Positions 1-8,925 of a stretch of 64,000 nt of DNA are shown here, piece by piece (within the stretch, counting starts at the first letter, position 1; each line of letters opens with the position of its first letter). Where the stretch lies: contig NZ_JAJLLW010000001.1 of assembly GCF_020991005.1 (NCBI RefSeq), positions 248,001 to 312,000 of the forward strand, in the 5' to 3' direction. The position numbers were made by a program, and so were the translations under genes. This stretch comes from Halomonas sp. CUBES01. GTDB lineage: Bacteria; Pseudomonadota; Gammaproteobacteria; Pseudomonadales; Halomonadaceae. The notes under the pieces are model-generated. The model had not been told where the DNA came from. It did not search any database and saw nothing but the letters and a program-made list of their open reading frames with translations.

Positions 1-500
1 TCGGGCGAATTGCCCAGCACAGTAACGGGCTGCTGTCGCGCCTGGTACCCAGCCAGATAGAAGAGCACCGTTTGCCGGGCGCCATGCCCGGGCGCGGGGC
101 CATTCACGTACGTTTTGGTGAGGGACCGGATGCGCTGCATATTTTTGTGGCGCATCTGGCACTGAGTCACCGTGGTCGCGTGCGACAGCTGAACTACCTC
201 AGCGATATCATCCAGCCACTGCGCCATGTGGTGGTCATGGGTGATCTGAACTGCACGCCGGATCAGCTGCATGCCCACGAGCGTTTCAACGCGTCGCTGC
301 CGCTCCACCCGGTCAAACCCCTGCTGAGCTACCCCTCCTGGCAGCCGCGTCGGGCGCTGGATCACATTCTGCTTTCCCAATCCCTCGAGGCGGTGGACGT
401 TCAGGTGTTGGATCACCTGTTTTCTGACCACCTCCCAATCGCTGTCGACCTGCCACTTCCCGACGCTTGTCTGGCGGCGATTCGCGCAAGCGTTAAATAA
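1..500 (+). CDS. endonuclease/exonuclease/phosphatase family protein (5'-truncated)
   Basis: The reading frame is open from the first bases of the window, so only the C-terminal ~166 residues are seen and the start lies outside. An internal TTG near 72 is not a convincing start. EEP-superfamily signatures are present in order: VAHL with its metal/catalytic His, VVVMGDLNC (the GDLN metal-binding pair) and SDHLPI with the terminal catalytic Asp-His. The family hydrolyses phosphodiester bonds in nucleic acids, phospholipids or small phosphodiesters, and the substrate cannot be told from this fragment. A TRAP operon follows about 100 bases downstream with no functional link evident. Confidence 0.8.
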   Translation, partial: GRIAQHSNGLLSRLVPSQIEEHRLPGAMPGRGAIHVRFGEGPDALHIFVAHLALSHRGRVRQLNYLSDIIQPLRHVVVMGDLNCTPDQLHAHERFNASLPLHPVKPLLSYPSWQPRRALDHILLSQSLEAVDVQVLDHLFSDHLPIAVDLPLPDACLAAIRASVK

Positions 501-598
501 TCGCCATGGCGTGGCGCCCACAGGCGCTGCAATGTCCGCGTATATGCGCTATTGTCTGGGGCGCTGACTCCCCTAGCCGTATGACGCGAGACACTTTC

Positions 599-1159
599 AT
601 GTCGGACACTACACAACTACCTGCCTTTATCGGTGCGCTGGACCGCGCTTCGGAGTGGTTCGGACGCACCCTTGCGTGGCTGATCATCATCATGATGCTG
701 ATTCAGTTCGCGATTGTATTGCTGCGCTATGCCTTCAGCGTGAACAGCATTTTCATGCAAGAGCTGGTGATGTACATGCACGCCAGCGTCTTCATGCTCG
801 GCGCTGCCTACACCTTTCGCCACGACGGGCACGTGCGGGTGGATATCTTCTATCGCGGTATGACGCCGCGCCGCCAAGCCCTGATCAATATCGTGGGCAT
901 TATCATGCTGTTGATACCGGTGATGATTTTCATCATCGCCTCAAGCCTGGGGTACGTGGCCAACGCCTGGCGCATTCTGGAAACGTCTCCCGACTATGGC
1001 GGTATTCCGGCAGTGTATGCGCTCAAAACCCTGATCCCGCTGTTTGCCCTGCTGATGATCGTTCAGGGCGTGATCGAGGTGGTGCGCAATGGCTATGTGC
1101 TGACCGGGCGAAGCGTACCGCCCGGCACGGATGATACCCATCTTGAGGAGCGGGTTTGA
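599..1159 (+). CDS. TRAP transporter small permease (DctQ-type)
   Basis: A 186-residue membrane protein with four hydrophobic segments (about residues 20-40, 55-75, 95-120 and 135-160), typical of the Q subunit of tripartite ATP-independent periplasmic transporters. RHDGHVRVD after the second segment is a family hallmark. The Q subunit pairs with the large permease and may help dock the binding protein. I chose ATG 599 (MSDTTQLP). An in-frame ATG at 581 is an alternative, and neither has a strong Shine-Dalgarno. The stop overlaps the next start by one base (TGATG), so translation is likely coupled. The whole set resembles the mannitol/chloroaromatic/2-oxo acid TRAP subfamily. Confidence 0.88.
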   Translation: MSDTTQLPAFIGALDRASEWFGRTLAWLIIIMMLIQFAIVLLRYAFSVNSIFMQELVMYMHASVFMLGAAYTFRHDGHVRVDIFYRGMTPRRQALINIVGIIMLLIPVMIFIIASSLGYVANAWRILETSPDYGGIPAVYALKTLIPLFALLMIVQGVIEVVRNGYVLTGRSVPPGTDDTHLEERV

Positions 1160-2568
1160 TGCTGGAATTCATGCCGATCGTGTTATTTGCCGTTATCTGC
1201 ATCGTGCTGATGTTCGGCTTCCCTGTGGCGCTCTCGCTGGCGGGCACGGCGCTGCTGTTCGCCGGTATGGGGCTGGGTCTCCAAGCCATGGGTATCGATG
1301 CCAACTTCGACGCCGGCTACCTGGCCGCCCTGCCCAATCGCCTGTACGGCATCATGACCAACCAGACGCTGCTGGCGGTGCCCCTGTTTGTCCTCATGGG
1401 CGTGCTGCTGGAAAAGTCCAAGGTCGCGGAGACCCTGCTCGACGCCATGGCGCTGCTGTTCGGTGCCATGCGCGGTGGCCTGGGCATTTCGGTCACCCTG
1501 GTGGGCATGCTGATGGCCGCGTCCACCGGTATTGTCGGCGCGACCGTGGTTACCATGGGCCTGATGTCGCTGCCCACCATGCTGAAGCGTGGCTACAGCA
1601 CGTCGCTTGCGACCGGGACGATCTGCGCCACCGGTACGCTGGGCCAGATCATTCCGCCGTCCATCGCGCTGGTACTGCTCGGTGACGTGCTGTCCTCGGC
1701 GTACCAGCAGGCGCAGCTGGATATGGGCATTTTCAGCCCCAAAACGGTGTCGGTGGGTGATCTCTTCATGGGCGCGCTGGTGCCGGGCTTGCTCCTGGTC
1801 GTGATGTACATGAGCTACGTGGCGCTGGTGGCGTGGCTGCGTCCCAGCATGGCACCGGCGGCGGATCGTCAGGAACTGATGGAAGAGCTTGGCCACACCA
1901 AGGGCCTGGGCATGCTGCTGCTCAAGGGCCTGGTACCCCCGGTGGTGCTGATCGTGGCGGTGCTGGGCTCGATCCTCAGCGGTTTTGCCACGCCCACCGA
2001 AGCGTCTGCGGTAGGCGCCTTCGGTGCGCTGGTGCTGGCGCTGGCCTATCGCCAACTCGATTGGGCAACCCTGAAGGACGTACTGCGTTCGACAACGAAC
2101 GTCACCACCATGGTGTTTCTGATCCTGATCGGCGCGGCGCTGTTTTCGCTGGTGTTCCGGGCCTACGGTGGTGAACATATGGTCACCGAGCTGTTTGAAG
2201 GCATGCCCGGCGGCGTGGTGGGCGCGACCATCATCGTGATGCTGGTGATCTTCCTGCTTGGCTTCATCCTCGACTTTATCGAAATCACCTTTGTGGTGGT
2301 GCCGATCGTCGGGCCGATTCTGCTAGCCATGGGCCTCGACCCTATCTGGCTGGGTATCATGATCGCCATCAACCTGCAGACCTCGTTTCTGACGCCGCCG
2401 TTCGGCTTTGCGCTGTTTTATCTGCGCGGGGTGGCGCCGCCGTCGGTGCCCACGTCGGCCATCTATCGCGGGGTGATTCCGTTTATTCTGATGCAGCTGG
2501 GCATGCTGTTGATGCTGACCTTCTTCCCGCAGCTGGCGACGTGGTTGCCCGCACAGTTCGGCGGCTAG
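1159..2568 (+). CDS. TRAP transporter large permease (DctM-type)
   Basis: A 469-residue, strongly hydrophobic protein with about a dozen membrane segments and the M-subunit motifs GATVVTMGLMSLPTM and GQIIPPSIALVLLGD in the first half and LGFILDFIEITFVVVPI and SFLTPPFGFALFYLRG in the second. This is the Na+- or H+-coupled channel-forming subunit. The ATG at 1159 overlaps the stop of the small permease and follows a GAGGAG ribosome site. The large extra loop and the FILDFIEI signature fit the subfamily whose binding proteins take 2-oxo monocarboxylates or lactate. The substrate is inferred, not shown. Confidence 0.92.
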   Translation: MLEFMPIVLFAVICIVLMFGFPVALSLAGTALLFAGMGLGLQAMGIDANFDAGYLAALPNRLYGIMTNQTLLAVPLFVLMGVLLEKSKVAETLLDAMALLFGAMRGGLGISVTLVGMLMAASTGIVGATVVTMGLMSLPTMLKRGYSTSLATGTICATGTLGQIIPPSIALVLLGDVLSSAYQQAQLDMGIFSPKTVSVGDLFMGALVPGLLLVVMYMSYVALVAWLRPSMAPAADRQELMEELGHTKGLGMLLLKGLVPPVVLIVAVLGSILSGFATPTEASAVGAFGALVLALAYRQLDWATLKDVLRSTTNVTTMVFLILIGAALFSLVFRAYGGEHMVTELFEGMPGGVVGATIIVMLVIFLLGFILDFIEITFVVVPIVGPILLAMGLDPIWLGIMIAINLQTSFLTPPFGFALFYLRGVAPPSVPTSAIYRGVIPFILMQLGMLLMLTFFPQLATWLPAQFGG

Positions 2569-2746
2569 CCATTAGTTGAAAGTCGCCGCTGCTATCAACG
2601 CAAGGACGTGACAATCTTAATACTGACGCTGTTAAATAACGCATCAACCATTTGCAGCAAGCCGCTTGGTCCAATGCCCGAGGTGCTCGGCCGAGCGGTG
2701 TTTTCCTACTCATAACAGTAATAATAGAAAGCTAGAGGGTTCATGT

Positions 2747-3859
2747 ATGAAAGTTAAAACACTCCCCGTCGCCATTGCCATGACGACCGCGATGTCTGCC
2801 AGCCTGCTGGCGGTGTCGAGCCTCGATAATCACGCCCAGGCGCAGGAAGAAGAGTTCCGCTGGAAAATGGTCACCTCCTGGCCTAAGAACTTCCCGGGCG
2901 TCGGCCAGGGGCCTGAGCGCCTCGCCGAGCTGGTCGATGAAATGTCGGACGGCCGTCTGACCATCGAAGTGTTCGGTGCCGGGCAGCTGGTGCCGGGCTT
3001 TGAAGTATTCGACGCCGTGTCCGATGGCACCGCCGAGCTGGGTCATTCCGCTTCTTACTATTGGAAGGGCAAGGCGCCGGCCGCCCAGTTCTTTGCTGCC
3101 GTGCCGTTTGGCATGAACGCCCAGGAAATGAATGCCTGGCTGCACTTCGGCGGCGGCATGGAGCTTTGGAACGAGCTTTATGACGACTTCGGTGTCGACG
3201 TACTGGTGGCCGGGGCGTCCGGCGTCCAGATGGGCGGCTGGTATAACAAGGAGATCAATTCGGTCGACGACCTGGACGGCCTGAAGATGCGCATGCCGGG
3301 TCTGGGCGGGGAAGTGATGAGCCGCATGGGCGTGGCGATCGTCAACATGCCGGGCGGTGAGATTTTCACCTCGCTGCAGTCAGGCGCGATCGATGCCACC
3401 GAGTGGATCGGCCCGTACAACGATCTGGCCTTTGGTCTGCACCAGGCGGCCGATTACTACTACTATCCGGGCTGGCACGAGCCGACCGTCATGTTCGAGG
3501 CCATCGTCAACGAAGAGGCCATGGCCGAACTGCCTGCCGACCTGCAGGCCATCCTCACCACCGCCATTCGTGACGTCAACGCCAACGTGCTGGACGAGTA
3601 CACCGCGCGTAACAACGATGCGCTGGAAACCCTGGTCAACGAGCACGATGTCGAGCTGCGCCGCATTCCCGACGATGTGCTGGCCCAGGCACGCGAGCAC
3701 TCTGCAGACGTAGTGGCTGAGCTGGCAGAATCCAGCGAGATGGCGACGCGTATCTACGAGTCCTACAGTGCTTTCCAGGATAAGGTCGAGGATTACCACG
3801 CGATCTCCGAGCAGGCGTACTACAACGCCCGTAACCCGGAAGGTGATACCACTGAGTAA
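2747..3859 (+). CDS. TRAP transporter substrate-binding protein, 2-oxo acid/lactate-type
   Basis: A periplasmic binding protein of 370 residues, with a signal peptide of about 33 residues ending AQA before QEEEFRWKM. The mature part shows the TakP-like pattern: MVTSWPKNFPGVGQG near the N-terminus, MGGWYNKEI, the hinge-region Arg in LKMRMPGLGGEV that usually binds the carboxylate, and GAIDATEWIGPYND. In TakP-like receptors these frame a 2-oxo acid or lactate (with Ca2+ in some). It sits last in its operon, 178 bases after the large permease, so it may have its own promoter or extra processing. The ATG at 2747 was chosen because the signal peptide begins there. An upstream frame extension lacks a leader. 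Confidence 0.85.
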   Translation: MKVKTLPVAIAMTTAMSASLLAVSSLDNHAQAQEEEFRWKMVTSWPKNFPGVGQGPERLAELVDEMSDGRLTIEVFGAGQLVPGFEVFDAVSDGTAELGHSASYYWKGKAPAAQFFAAVPFGMNAQEMNAWLHFGGGMELWNELYDDFGVDVLVAGASGVQMGGWYNKEINSVDDLDGLKMRMPGLGGEVMSRMGVAIVNMPGGEIFTSLQSGAIDATEWIGPYNDLAFGLHQAADYYYYPGWHEPTVMFEAIVNEEAMAELPADLQAILTTAIRDVNANVLDEYTARNNDALETLVNEHDVELRRIPDDVLAQAREHSADVVAELAESSEMATRIYESYSAFQDKVEDYHAISEQAYYNARNPEGDTTE

Positions 3860-3877
3860 TCTGCGCATCGCCGCATG

Positions 3878-3906
3878 AAATGGCCGCCTTAGGGCGGCCA
3901 TTTGCG
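3878..3906 (+). terminator. Rho-independent terminator after TRAP binding-protein gene
   Basis: An 11-bp perfect stem (3878-3888 with 3893-3903) closes a 4-base loop 19 bases after the binding-protein stop. AAA on the left arm and TTT on the right arm could serve either strand, but the T tract is short. It marks the end of the TRAP operon and separates it from thiD. Confidence 0.75.
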
Positions 3907-3976
3907 TTCAGGGGCAGCGCAAACGTCCCAGCTTGAGTATCCTGGGTCACTACTGACGATTCTGCTGAGGAACCCC

Positions 3977-4807
3977 ATGTCTACCGATTCCCGCCTTCGC
4001 AACGTGCTCACCATTGCCGGCTCCGACCCGTCCGGCGGCGCCGGGCTTCAGGGCGATCTCAAAACCTTCTCGGCGCTCGGCGTGTACGGCACCAATGTGA
4101 TTACTGCGGTCATTGCCCAGAACACCTGCGGCGTGGCCTCGGTGTATCCCGTATCCCCCCAGGCGATTCGCGAGCAGCTTGACCATCTGCTGGGCGACGT
4201 CACCATCGATGCGGTCAAGATCGGCATGGTCGGCAGCCGCGACGTGGCTGAGGTGATCGCCGAGGCGCTGGGTCGGCGGCGGCCGCGCTGGATCGTGCTC
4301 GACCCGGTGATGGTGGCCAAGAGCGGTGATATCCTGGTCGATAATGAAGGCATCCGGGCGGTGCGCGACATTCTGGTGCCGCTGGCGGACGTTATCACCC
4401 CCAACCTGCCCGAGGCCGCCGTGCTGCTCGACGCACCATCGCCGGCCACGCTGGATGACATGGAGGCGCTGCTGCCGGGCTTGACCCAGCTGGGCGCGCC
4501 CTACGTGGTGCTCAAGGGCGGGCATCTGCGCGGCGAAACCTGTCCCGACCTGCTGGCCACGCCCAGCGAGCACCGCTGGCTGCCGGCCTCGCGCATTGCT
4601 ACCGAGAACCTGCACGGCACCGGCTGCGCGCTATCGTCGGCGATCACTGCCTGCCTGGCCAAGTTGCCCGTTGACGCCCCGCAAGGGGCGCCGGTAGCGG
4701 CGATCAGCGACGCCAAGCAATGGTTGCATGCTGCCCTTGAGGCCAGCGTAAGGCTGGAGGTGGGGCGCGGACGTGGCCCGGTGCATCATTTTCACGCCTG
4801 GTGGTAA
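3977..4807 (+). CDS. thiD: hydroxymethylpyrimidine/phosphomethylpyrimidine kinase
   Basis: A 276-residue ribokinase-fold kinase. It phosphorylates hydroxymethylpyrimidine and then its monophosphate to give HMP-PP for thiamine synthesis. Visible motifs are AGSDPSGGAGLQGDLKTF at the N-terminus (pyrimidine binding), DPVMVAKSGDILV in the middle, and NLHGTGCALSSAI, which carries the anion hole and catalytic Cys/Asp region near residue 215. ATG 3977 follows a GAGGA ribosome site. It is a single gene between two terminator-separated units, and I see no TPP riboswitch in the 70 bases before it. The other thiamine genes of the window, thiS and thiG, lie 26 kb away on the opposite strand. Confidence 0.95.
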   Translation: MSTDSRLRNVLTIAGSDPSGGAGLQGDLKTFSALGVYGTNVITAVIAQNTCGVASVYPVSPQAIREQLDHLLGDVTIDAVKIGMVGSRDVAEVIAEALGRRRPRWIVLDPVMVAKSGDILVDNEGIRAVRDILVPLADVITPNLPEAAVLLDAPSPATLDDMEALLPGLTQLGAPYVVLKGGHLRGETCPDLLATPSEHRWLPASRIATENLHGTGCALSSAITACLAKLPVDAPQGAPVAAISDAKQWLHAALEASVRLEVGRGRGPVHHFHAWW

Positions 4808-4940
4808 GCGGGTTGGCGCGCAAGTGTCACCATCGCGCTCTGGCTAGCTTGCGCAATAGCCCGTTGCGCACCATGCTGAAGGGTGTTCGCATGCAGGCTG
4901 GCTAAACAAGGCTGAGTTGCTCGGCCGAGGAGCGTTTGCG

Positions 4941-5783
4941 ATGACCCGTACCGTATTGTTTGCCACTGACCTCTCCGCCGAAAACCGCGCCGCCTTTGCC
5001 AGAGCCTTGCGCCTGGCTTACGCCGACGGCGCGCAGCTCGATATCATCCATGTGCTCGACCCTTACCTGCCCCGCCGCGTGTTTCACGATGTGGAAGCGG
5101 CGGTGGTGGATGATATTGCCGCTACTCTCAACGATATTCGCGAAGATTACGCCCTGGAAGCGCCCCAGACCCTGATCCAGACCGTTGCCGGGGCGCCTTA
5201 CGTGGAAATTATCCGCGAGGCCCACGAGCGTCAGGCAGGTCTGGTGGTGGTGGGCATGCACCGCAAGCGCGGGCAGAAAGACCTGCTGATGGGGGCTACG
5301 TCCATGCGTATCCTCCGCAGTGCCCCTTGCCCCGTCGTCGTGGCCTCGCAGCCGCCCACCCAGCCCTGGCAGTCGATACTCGTGCCGATCGACTTTTCGC
5401 TGACGGCCCGGCATAGCCTGCGCGAGGCGTTGCAGCGTTTCCCCGACGCCTCGCTGACGCTGCTGCATGCCTGGCGCCTGCCGGGGGAGCGGGAACTGGG
5501 CTCGCATCCGTATTACGCCCAGTGGCGCGACCACGAGGTGGCGCGGCTGCGTGAGCAGCTCTCCAGGGAAATCGACAGCCTGATGAGCGAGCTTGCCGGG
5601 GTGCCCGACGTTGAGCTGGTGCTGGAGCACGGCGCGCCGTGCGAGGTGCTTGGCGGCTACATCAAACGCCATACGCCGGATCTCGTGGTGATCGGTAGCC
5701 GCGACCAACCGCATCACGCCAGTGAGCTGACGGCCATGCTACTGAGCGAGCCGCACTGCGATGTCATGCTGTGTCGCGTATGA
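4941..5783 (+). CDS. tandem-domain universal stress protein (UspA family)
   Basis: A 280-residue cytoplasmic protein made of two Usp domains. Domain 1 (about 1-140) starts TRTVLFATDLSAENRAAF and ends with the nucleotide-loop pattern GMHRKRGQKDLLMGATSMRI followed by CPVVVAS. Domain 2 (about 150-280) starts QSILVPIDFSLTARHSL and ends IGSRDQPHHASELTAMLL, where the G-2X-G-9X-G(S/T) ATP loop is degenerate. Family members are stress-induced and bind ATP/AMP. The likely outcome is one competent and one impaired nucleotide site. Start chosen at ATG 4941 after GAGGAG. Confidence 0.88.
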   Translation: MTRTVLFATDLSAENRAAFARALRLAYADGAQLDIIHVLDPYLPRRVFHDVEAAVVDDIAATLNDIREDYALEAPQTLIQTVAGAPYVEIIREAHERQAGLVVVGMHRKRGQKDLLMGATSMRILRSAPCPVVVASQPPTQPWQSILVPIDFSLTARHSLREALQRFPDASLTLLHAWRLPGERELGSHPYYAQWRDHEVARLREQLSREIDSLMSELAGVPDVELVLEHGAPCEVLGGYIKRHTPDLVVIGSRDQPHHASELTAMLLSEPHCDVMLCRV

Positions 5784-5853
5784 TTGTACGGAACTTTTAT
5801 TGGCAATAAGAGTAGTATAGGTGCTGTCTTGCACAAACAAGAGGGGCCTTGCT

Positions 5854-6441
5854 ATGCCATCACTTACAAAGATTTTCGTGTCACGCAGTGTCGGCGTCTG
5901 GCTCGCGGGCGCATTGCTTCTGCCCGGGTCGAGTGGGCTCTGGGCGCAAACGGTGAGCGAAGAGGGCGAACGCTTCGAGCGCAGCCTTGAAGAGAACGGT
6001 CAGCGCTACGAACTGATCGGCAGCGGCGTGTTCACCTACATGATATGGACCGCCTATGCCGGGGCCTACTATCAGGTGGAAGGCGAGACCGACCCCCAGC
6101 CGCAGCGCGATATCCCCCGTCGTCTTGAACTGGCCTACTTCCACGATATCGAGGCCGACGAGTTCGCCGAAGCGACCACCGAAACCCTCCAGGAGGCGCT
6201 GAGCAGCAGTGACTTCCGCGCCCTGGAAAGCGATCTTGAGGCGATCAACGACAGCTACCGCGATGTGGCGCCTGGGGATCGCTACGTGCTGAGCTGGGAC
6301 GGCGATCAACTGCGCCTCGTGCTCAACGGCGAGACGCTGTTCGAAGGTGGCGATGCCGCGTTTGCCAATGCCATGTTCGGCATCTGGCTGGGCGAGGAAC
6401 CGCTGGGCGATGACTTTCGCGACGCGCTGCTGGGCAGGTAA
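5854..6441 (+). CDS. exported chalcone-isomerase-like domain protein
   Basis: A 195-residue protein with a signal peptide (MPSLTKIFVSRSVGVWLAGA, cleavage probably after LWA) and one chalcone_isomerase-like domain. The recognisable block is LIGSGVFTYMIWTAYAGAYY, then a central acidic segment and FGIWLGEEPLGDDFRDALLGR at the end. Bacterial members of this family are periplasmic and their reaction is unknown. True flavonoid chemistry should not be assumed. ATG 5854 follows an AAGAGGGG site 6 bases upstream, and an in-frame earlier codon at 5821 has no leader-like sequence. It stands alone between a Usp gene and dtd. Confidence 0.75.
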   Translation: MPSLTKIFVSRSVGVWLAGALLLPGSSGLWAQTVSEEGERFERSLEENGQRYELIGSGVFTYMIWTAYAGAYYQVEGETDPQPQRDIPRRLELAYFHDIEADEFAEATTETLQEALSSSDFRALESDLEAINDSYRDVAPGDRYVLSWDGDQLRLVLNGETLFEGGDAAFANAMFGIWLGEEPLGDDFRDALLGR

Positions 6442-6492
6442 TCACACGGCCTGAAGGCGCGTTATACTGGTGCTTTTGCGGGAGGAAGCGGT

Positions 6493-6930
6493 GTGAAAGC
6501 ACTTATTCAGCGGGTTAGTCGCGCAAGCGTCGACGTCGACGGGCAGTGCGTCGGCGCGATTGACCAGGGGCTACTGGCGCTGGTGGGCGTCGAGAAGGGC
6601 GATAGTGACGCCGACGCCGACAAACTGCTCCACAAGCTGCTTCACTACCGTGTCTTCAGCGACGCCGACGGCAAGATGAACCAGAACGTCCAGCAGGTCG
6701 ACGGCGGCCTGCTGCTGGTGTCGCAGTTCACCCTGGCTGCCGATACGCGCAAAGGACTGCGGCCCAGCTTCTCGAGCGCCGCGCCCCCCGCTGAAGGCGA
6801 GCGGCTGTTCAACTACCTGGTGACCCAGGCACAGGCCGCCTGGCAACACGTGGCCACCGGTGAGTTCGGCGCCAACATGCAGGTCTCGCTGGTCAATGAC
6901 GGGCCAGTGACCTTCTTGCTGGAAAGTTAG
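6493..6930 (+). CDS. dtd: D-aminoacyl-tRNA deacylase
   Basis: A 145-residue protein of normal family length. It hydrolyses D-amino acids (and glycine mischarged on tRNA-Ala) from tRNA. Both active-site signatures are intact: SQFTL at residues 77-81, and the GPVT cross-subunit Gly-cisPro motif within NDGPVT at 135-140. The start is GTG 6493, which gives the conserved N-terminus [12 protein letters not shown], preceded by GGGAGGA. It ends 7 bases from the end of the convergent ABC-F gene. Confidence 0.96.
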   Translation: MKALIQRVSRASVDVDGQCVGAIDQGLLALVGVEKGDSDADADKLLHKLLHYRVFSDADGKMNQNVQQVDGGLLLVSQFTLAADTRKGLRPSFSSAAPPAEGERLFNYLVTQAQAAWQHVATGEFGANMQVSLVNDGPVTFLLES

Positions 6931-6937
6931 GTGGCGC

Positions 6938-8896
6938 CTAGGCGTTTTCGCTGGCCTGCAGCTCGGCTTCCATCGATTCCAGCGCTTCCTCGGCCGCCAG
7001 CCACTGGGCTTCGGCATCGTTGAGGCGCGTCATGATATCCGCCTGACGGGCCAGAGCGTCGGTAAGTTCCGTCTTGCGCGCCTCGTCGGTGTAAAGCGCC
7101 GGGTCGGCGAGGGTTTCTTCCAGCTTGGCGAGCGCCGCCTGCTCGCGTTCCATGGCCTTCTCTGCCTGGTCACGCTCCTTTTTCAGTGGGCGCAGCTTTT
7201 CACGCAGTTCGGCGGCGGCTTTGCGCGCTGCCTTGCGGGCGTCGCGGTTATCGCCGCCGGCCTGCTGGCCTTGACGCTCGCTCTTCTCGTTGCGGCTATC
7301 CCGGCGGCTTTCTTCCAGGCGTGCCTTCAACCAGGCGCGATAATCGTCGAGGTCGCCGTCGAAGGGCTCGACCCGGTGATCGGCGACCCGCCAGAACTCA
7401 TCTACCGTGGCGCGCAGCAGGTGGCGGTCGTGAGACACCAGTATCACGGTGCCCTCGAAGCTGGCCAGTGCCTGGGTCAGCGCTTCGCGCATTTCCAGAT
7501 CCAAGTGGTTGGTGGGCTCGTCCAGCAGCAACAGGTTGGGCTTTTGCCAGGCCACCAGCGCCAGCGCCAGGCGGGCTTTCTCACCGCCTGAAAAGCTGCC
7601 GACCTGGCCGAAGGCATCGTCACCTCTGAAGCCGAACCCGCCCAGGAAGTTGCGGATATCCTGGTCGCTGGCGGTGGGCGAAAGCCGCTGCACGTGTACG
7701 AACGGCGTGGTTGCGACGTCCAGGCCTTCCAGCTGGTGCTGGGCAAAGTAGCCGATCGCCAGGTGTTCACCCGGTACGCGCTTGCCTTCCAGCAGGTCGA
7801 GTTCGCCGGTGAGCGATTTGATCAGCGTCGACTTACCGGCGCCGTTGGGGCCCAGCAGGCCGATACGGCTGCCCGGCAGCAGCGTGAGGTTGACCTTGTC
7901 GAGCTGGGCGACATCGCCTGCCTCGCTGCGGTAGCCAAGCGTCGCCTGGTCGAGCACAAGCAGCGGGTGTGAGGTCTTGTCCGCTGCTGGAAGGGTAAAG
8001 TGGAACGGCGAATCGACGTGGGCAACGGCGATGTCTTCCATGCGCTCGAGCATCTTGACGCGGCTTTGCGCCTGCTTGGCTTTGGTTGCCTTGGCCTTGA
8101 AACGCGTGATAAAGCGCTCGATTTCCTCGCGTCGCGCCTGCTGCTTGGCGGCTTCGGCCTGCTGGAGGGCGAGCTTCTCGGCGCGGGTGCGCTCAAAGCG
8201 GGAGTAGTTGCCGCGGTAAAGCTCCAGCGTTTGATGGTGCATGTGCACGATGTGGTCGCACACGGCATCCAGGAAATCACGGTCGTGGGAAATCAGCAGC
8301 AGCGTGCCGGGGTAGCGGGTAAGCCACTGCTCCAGCCACAGCAGCGCATCGAGGTCGAGGTGATTGGTGGGCTCATCGAGGAGCAGCAGATCCGAGGGCA
8401 TGAACAGCGTACGGGCCAGATTGACGCGCATTCGCCAGCCGCCGGAAAACGACGACAGGGGGCGCGTGAGATCCGCCTGTCCAAATCCCAGCCCGACCAG
8501 CAGCTGGGCGGCGCGGGACTCGGCCCGGTAGCCATCCAGGGTTTCGATCAGGCCGTGGAGTTCCGCTTCACGGTGCGGGTTGCCGGCGTCGCGGGCCGCC
8601 TGGAGATCGGCCTGGGCCTGGCGCAGGTCGATATCGCCGTCCAGCACATAGTCGATAATCGGCCGATCCAGGGTGTCGACTTCCTGGGCCATGTGGGCGA
8701 TGCGTTGTCCGCCGCTCAGCTCCACGTCACCCTGATCGGGGCCGAGCTCGCCCAGCAACAGCTTGAAGAGGCTCGACTTGCCTGCACCGTTTGCCCCGAT
8801 AATGCCGGTTTTCACCCCGCTGGGCAGGGTCAGGTCGGCGTTGTCGAGTAGCGTTTGCGTGCCGCGTTGCAGGGCGACTTGGCGCAGTGCGATCAT
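6938..8896 (-). CDS. yheS: ABC-F family ATPase, YheS-type
   Basis: A 652-residue soluble protein with two ABC cassettes and no membrane segment. Cassette 1 has GANGAGKSSLFKLL (Walker A), SSFSGGWRMRVNLA (signature) and LLLLDEPTNHLD. Cassette 2 has GPNGAGKSTLIKSL, GSFSGGEKARLALA and LLLLDEPTNHLD. The interdomain linker around residues 235-300 is rich in Lys/Arg/Ala, as in ribosome-binding ABC-F proteins. The last ~110 residues form a charged coiled coil. ABC-F proteins act on the ribosome as translation factors. ATG 8896 (MIALRQVALQRG) was preferred to an upstream in-frame start at 8926. It is divergent from the TIGR02444 gene with only 29 bases between starts. Confidence 0.9.
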   Translation of the reverse strand: MIALRQVALQRGTQTLLDNADLTLPSGVKTGIIGANGAGKSSLFKLLLGELGPDQGDVELSGGQRIAHMAQEVDTLDRPIIDYVLDGDIDLRQAQADLQAARDAGNPHREAELHGLIETLDGYRAESRAAQLLVGLGFGQADLTRPLSSFSGGWRMRVNLARTLFMPSDLLLLDEPTNHLDLDALLWLEQWLTRYPGTLLLISHDRDFLDAVCDHIVHMHHQTLELYRGNYSRFERTRAEKLALQQAEAAKQQARREEIERFITRFKAKATKAKQAQSRVKMLERMEDIAVAHVDSPFHFTLPAADKTSHPLLVLDQATLGYRSEAGDVAQLDKVNLTLLPGSRIGLLGPNGAGKSTLIKSLTGELDLLEGKRVPGEHLAIGYFAQHQLEGLDVATTPFVHVQRLSPTASDQDIRNFLGGFGFRGDDAFGQVGSFSGGEKARLALALVAWQKPNLLLLDEPTNHLDLEMREALTQALASFEGTVILVSHDRHLLRATVDEFWRVADHRVEPFDGDLDDYRAWLKARLEESRRDSRNEKSERQGQQAGGDNRDARKAARKAAAELREKLRPLKKERDQAEKAMEREQAALAKLEETLADPALYTDEARKTELTDALARQADIMTRLNDAEAQWLAAEEALESMEAELQASENA

Positions 8897-8925
8897 GCGT
8901 TCTCCCGAAAAGAAAGGGTCATACA

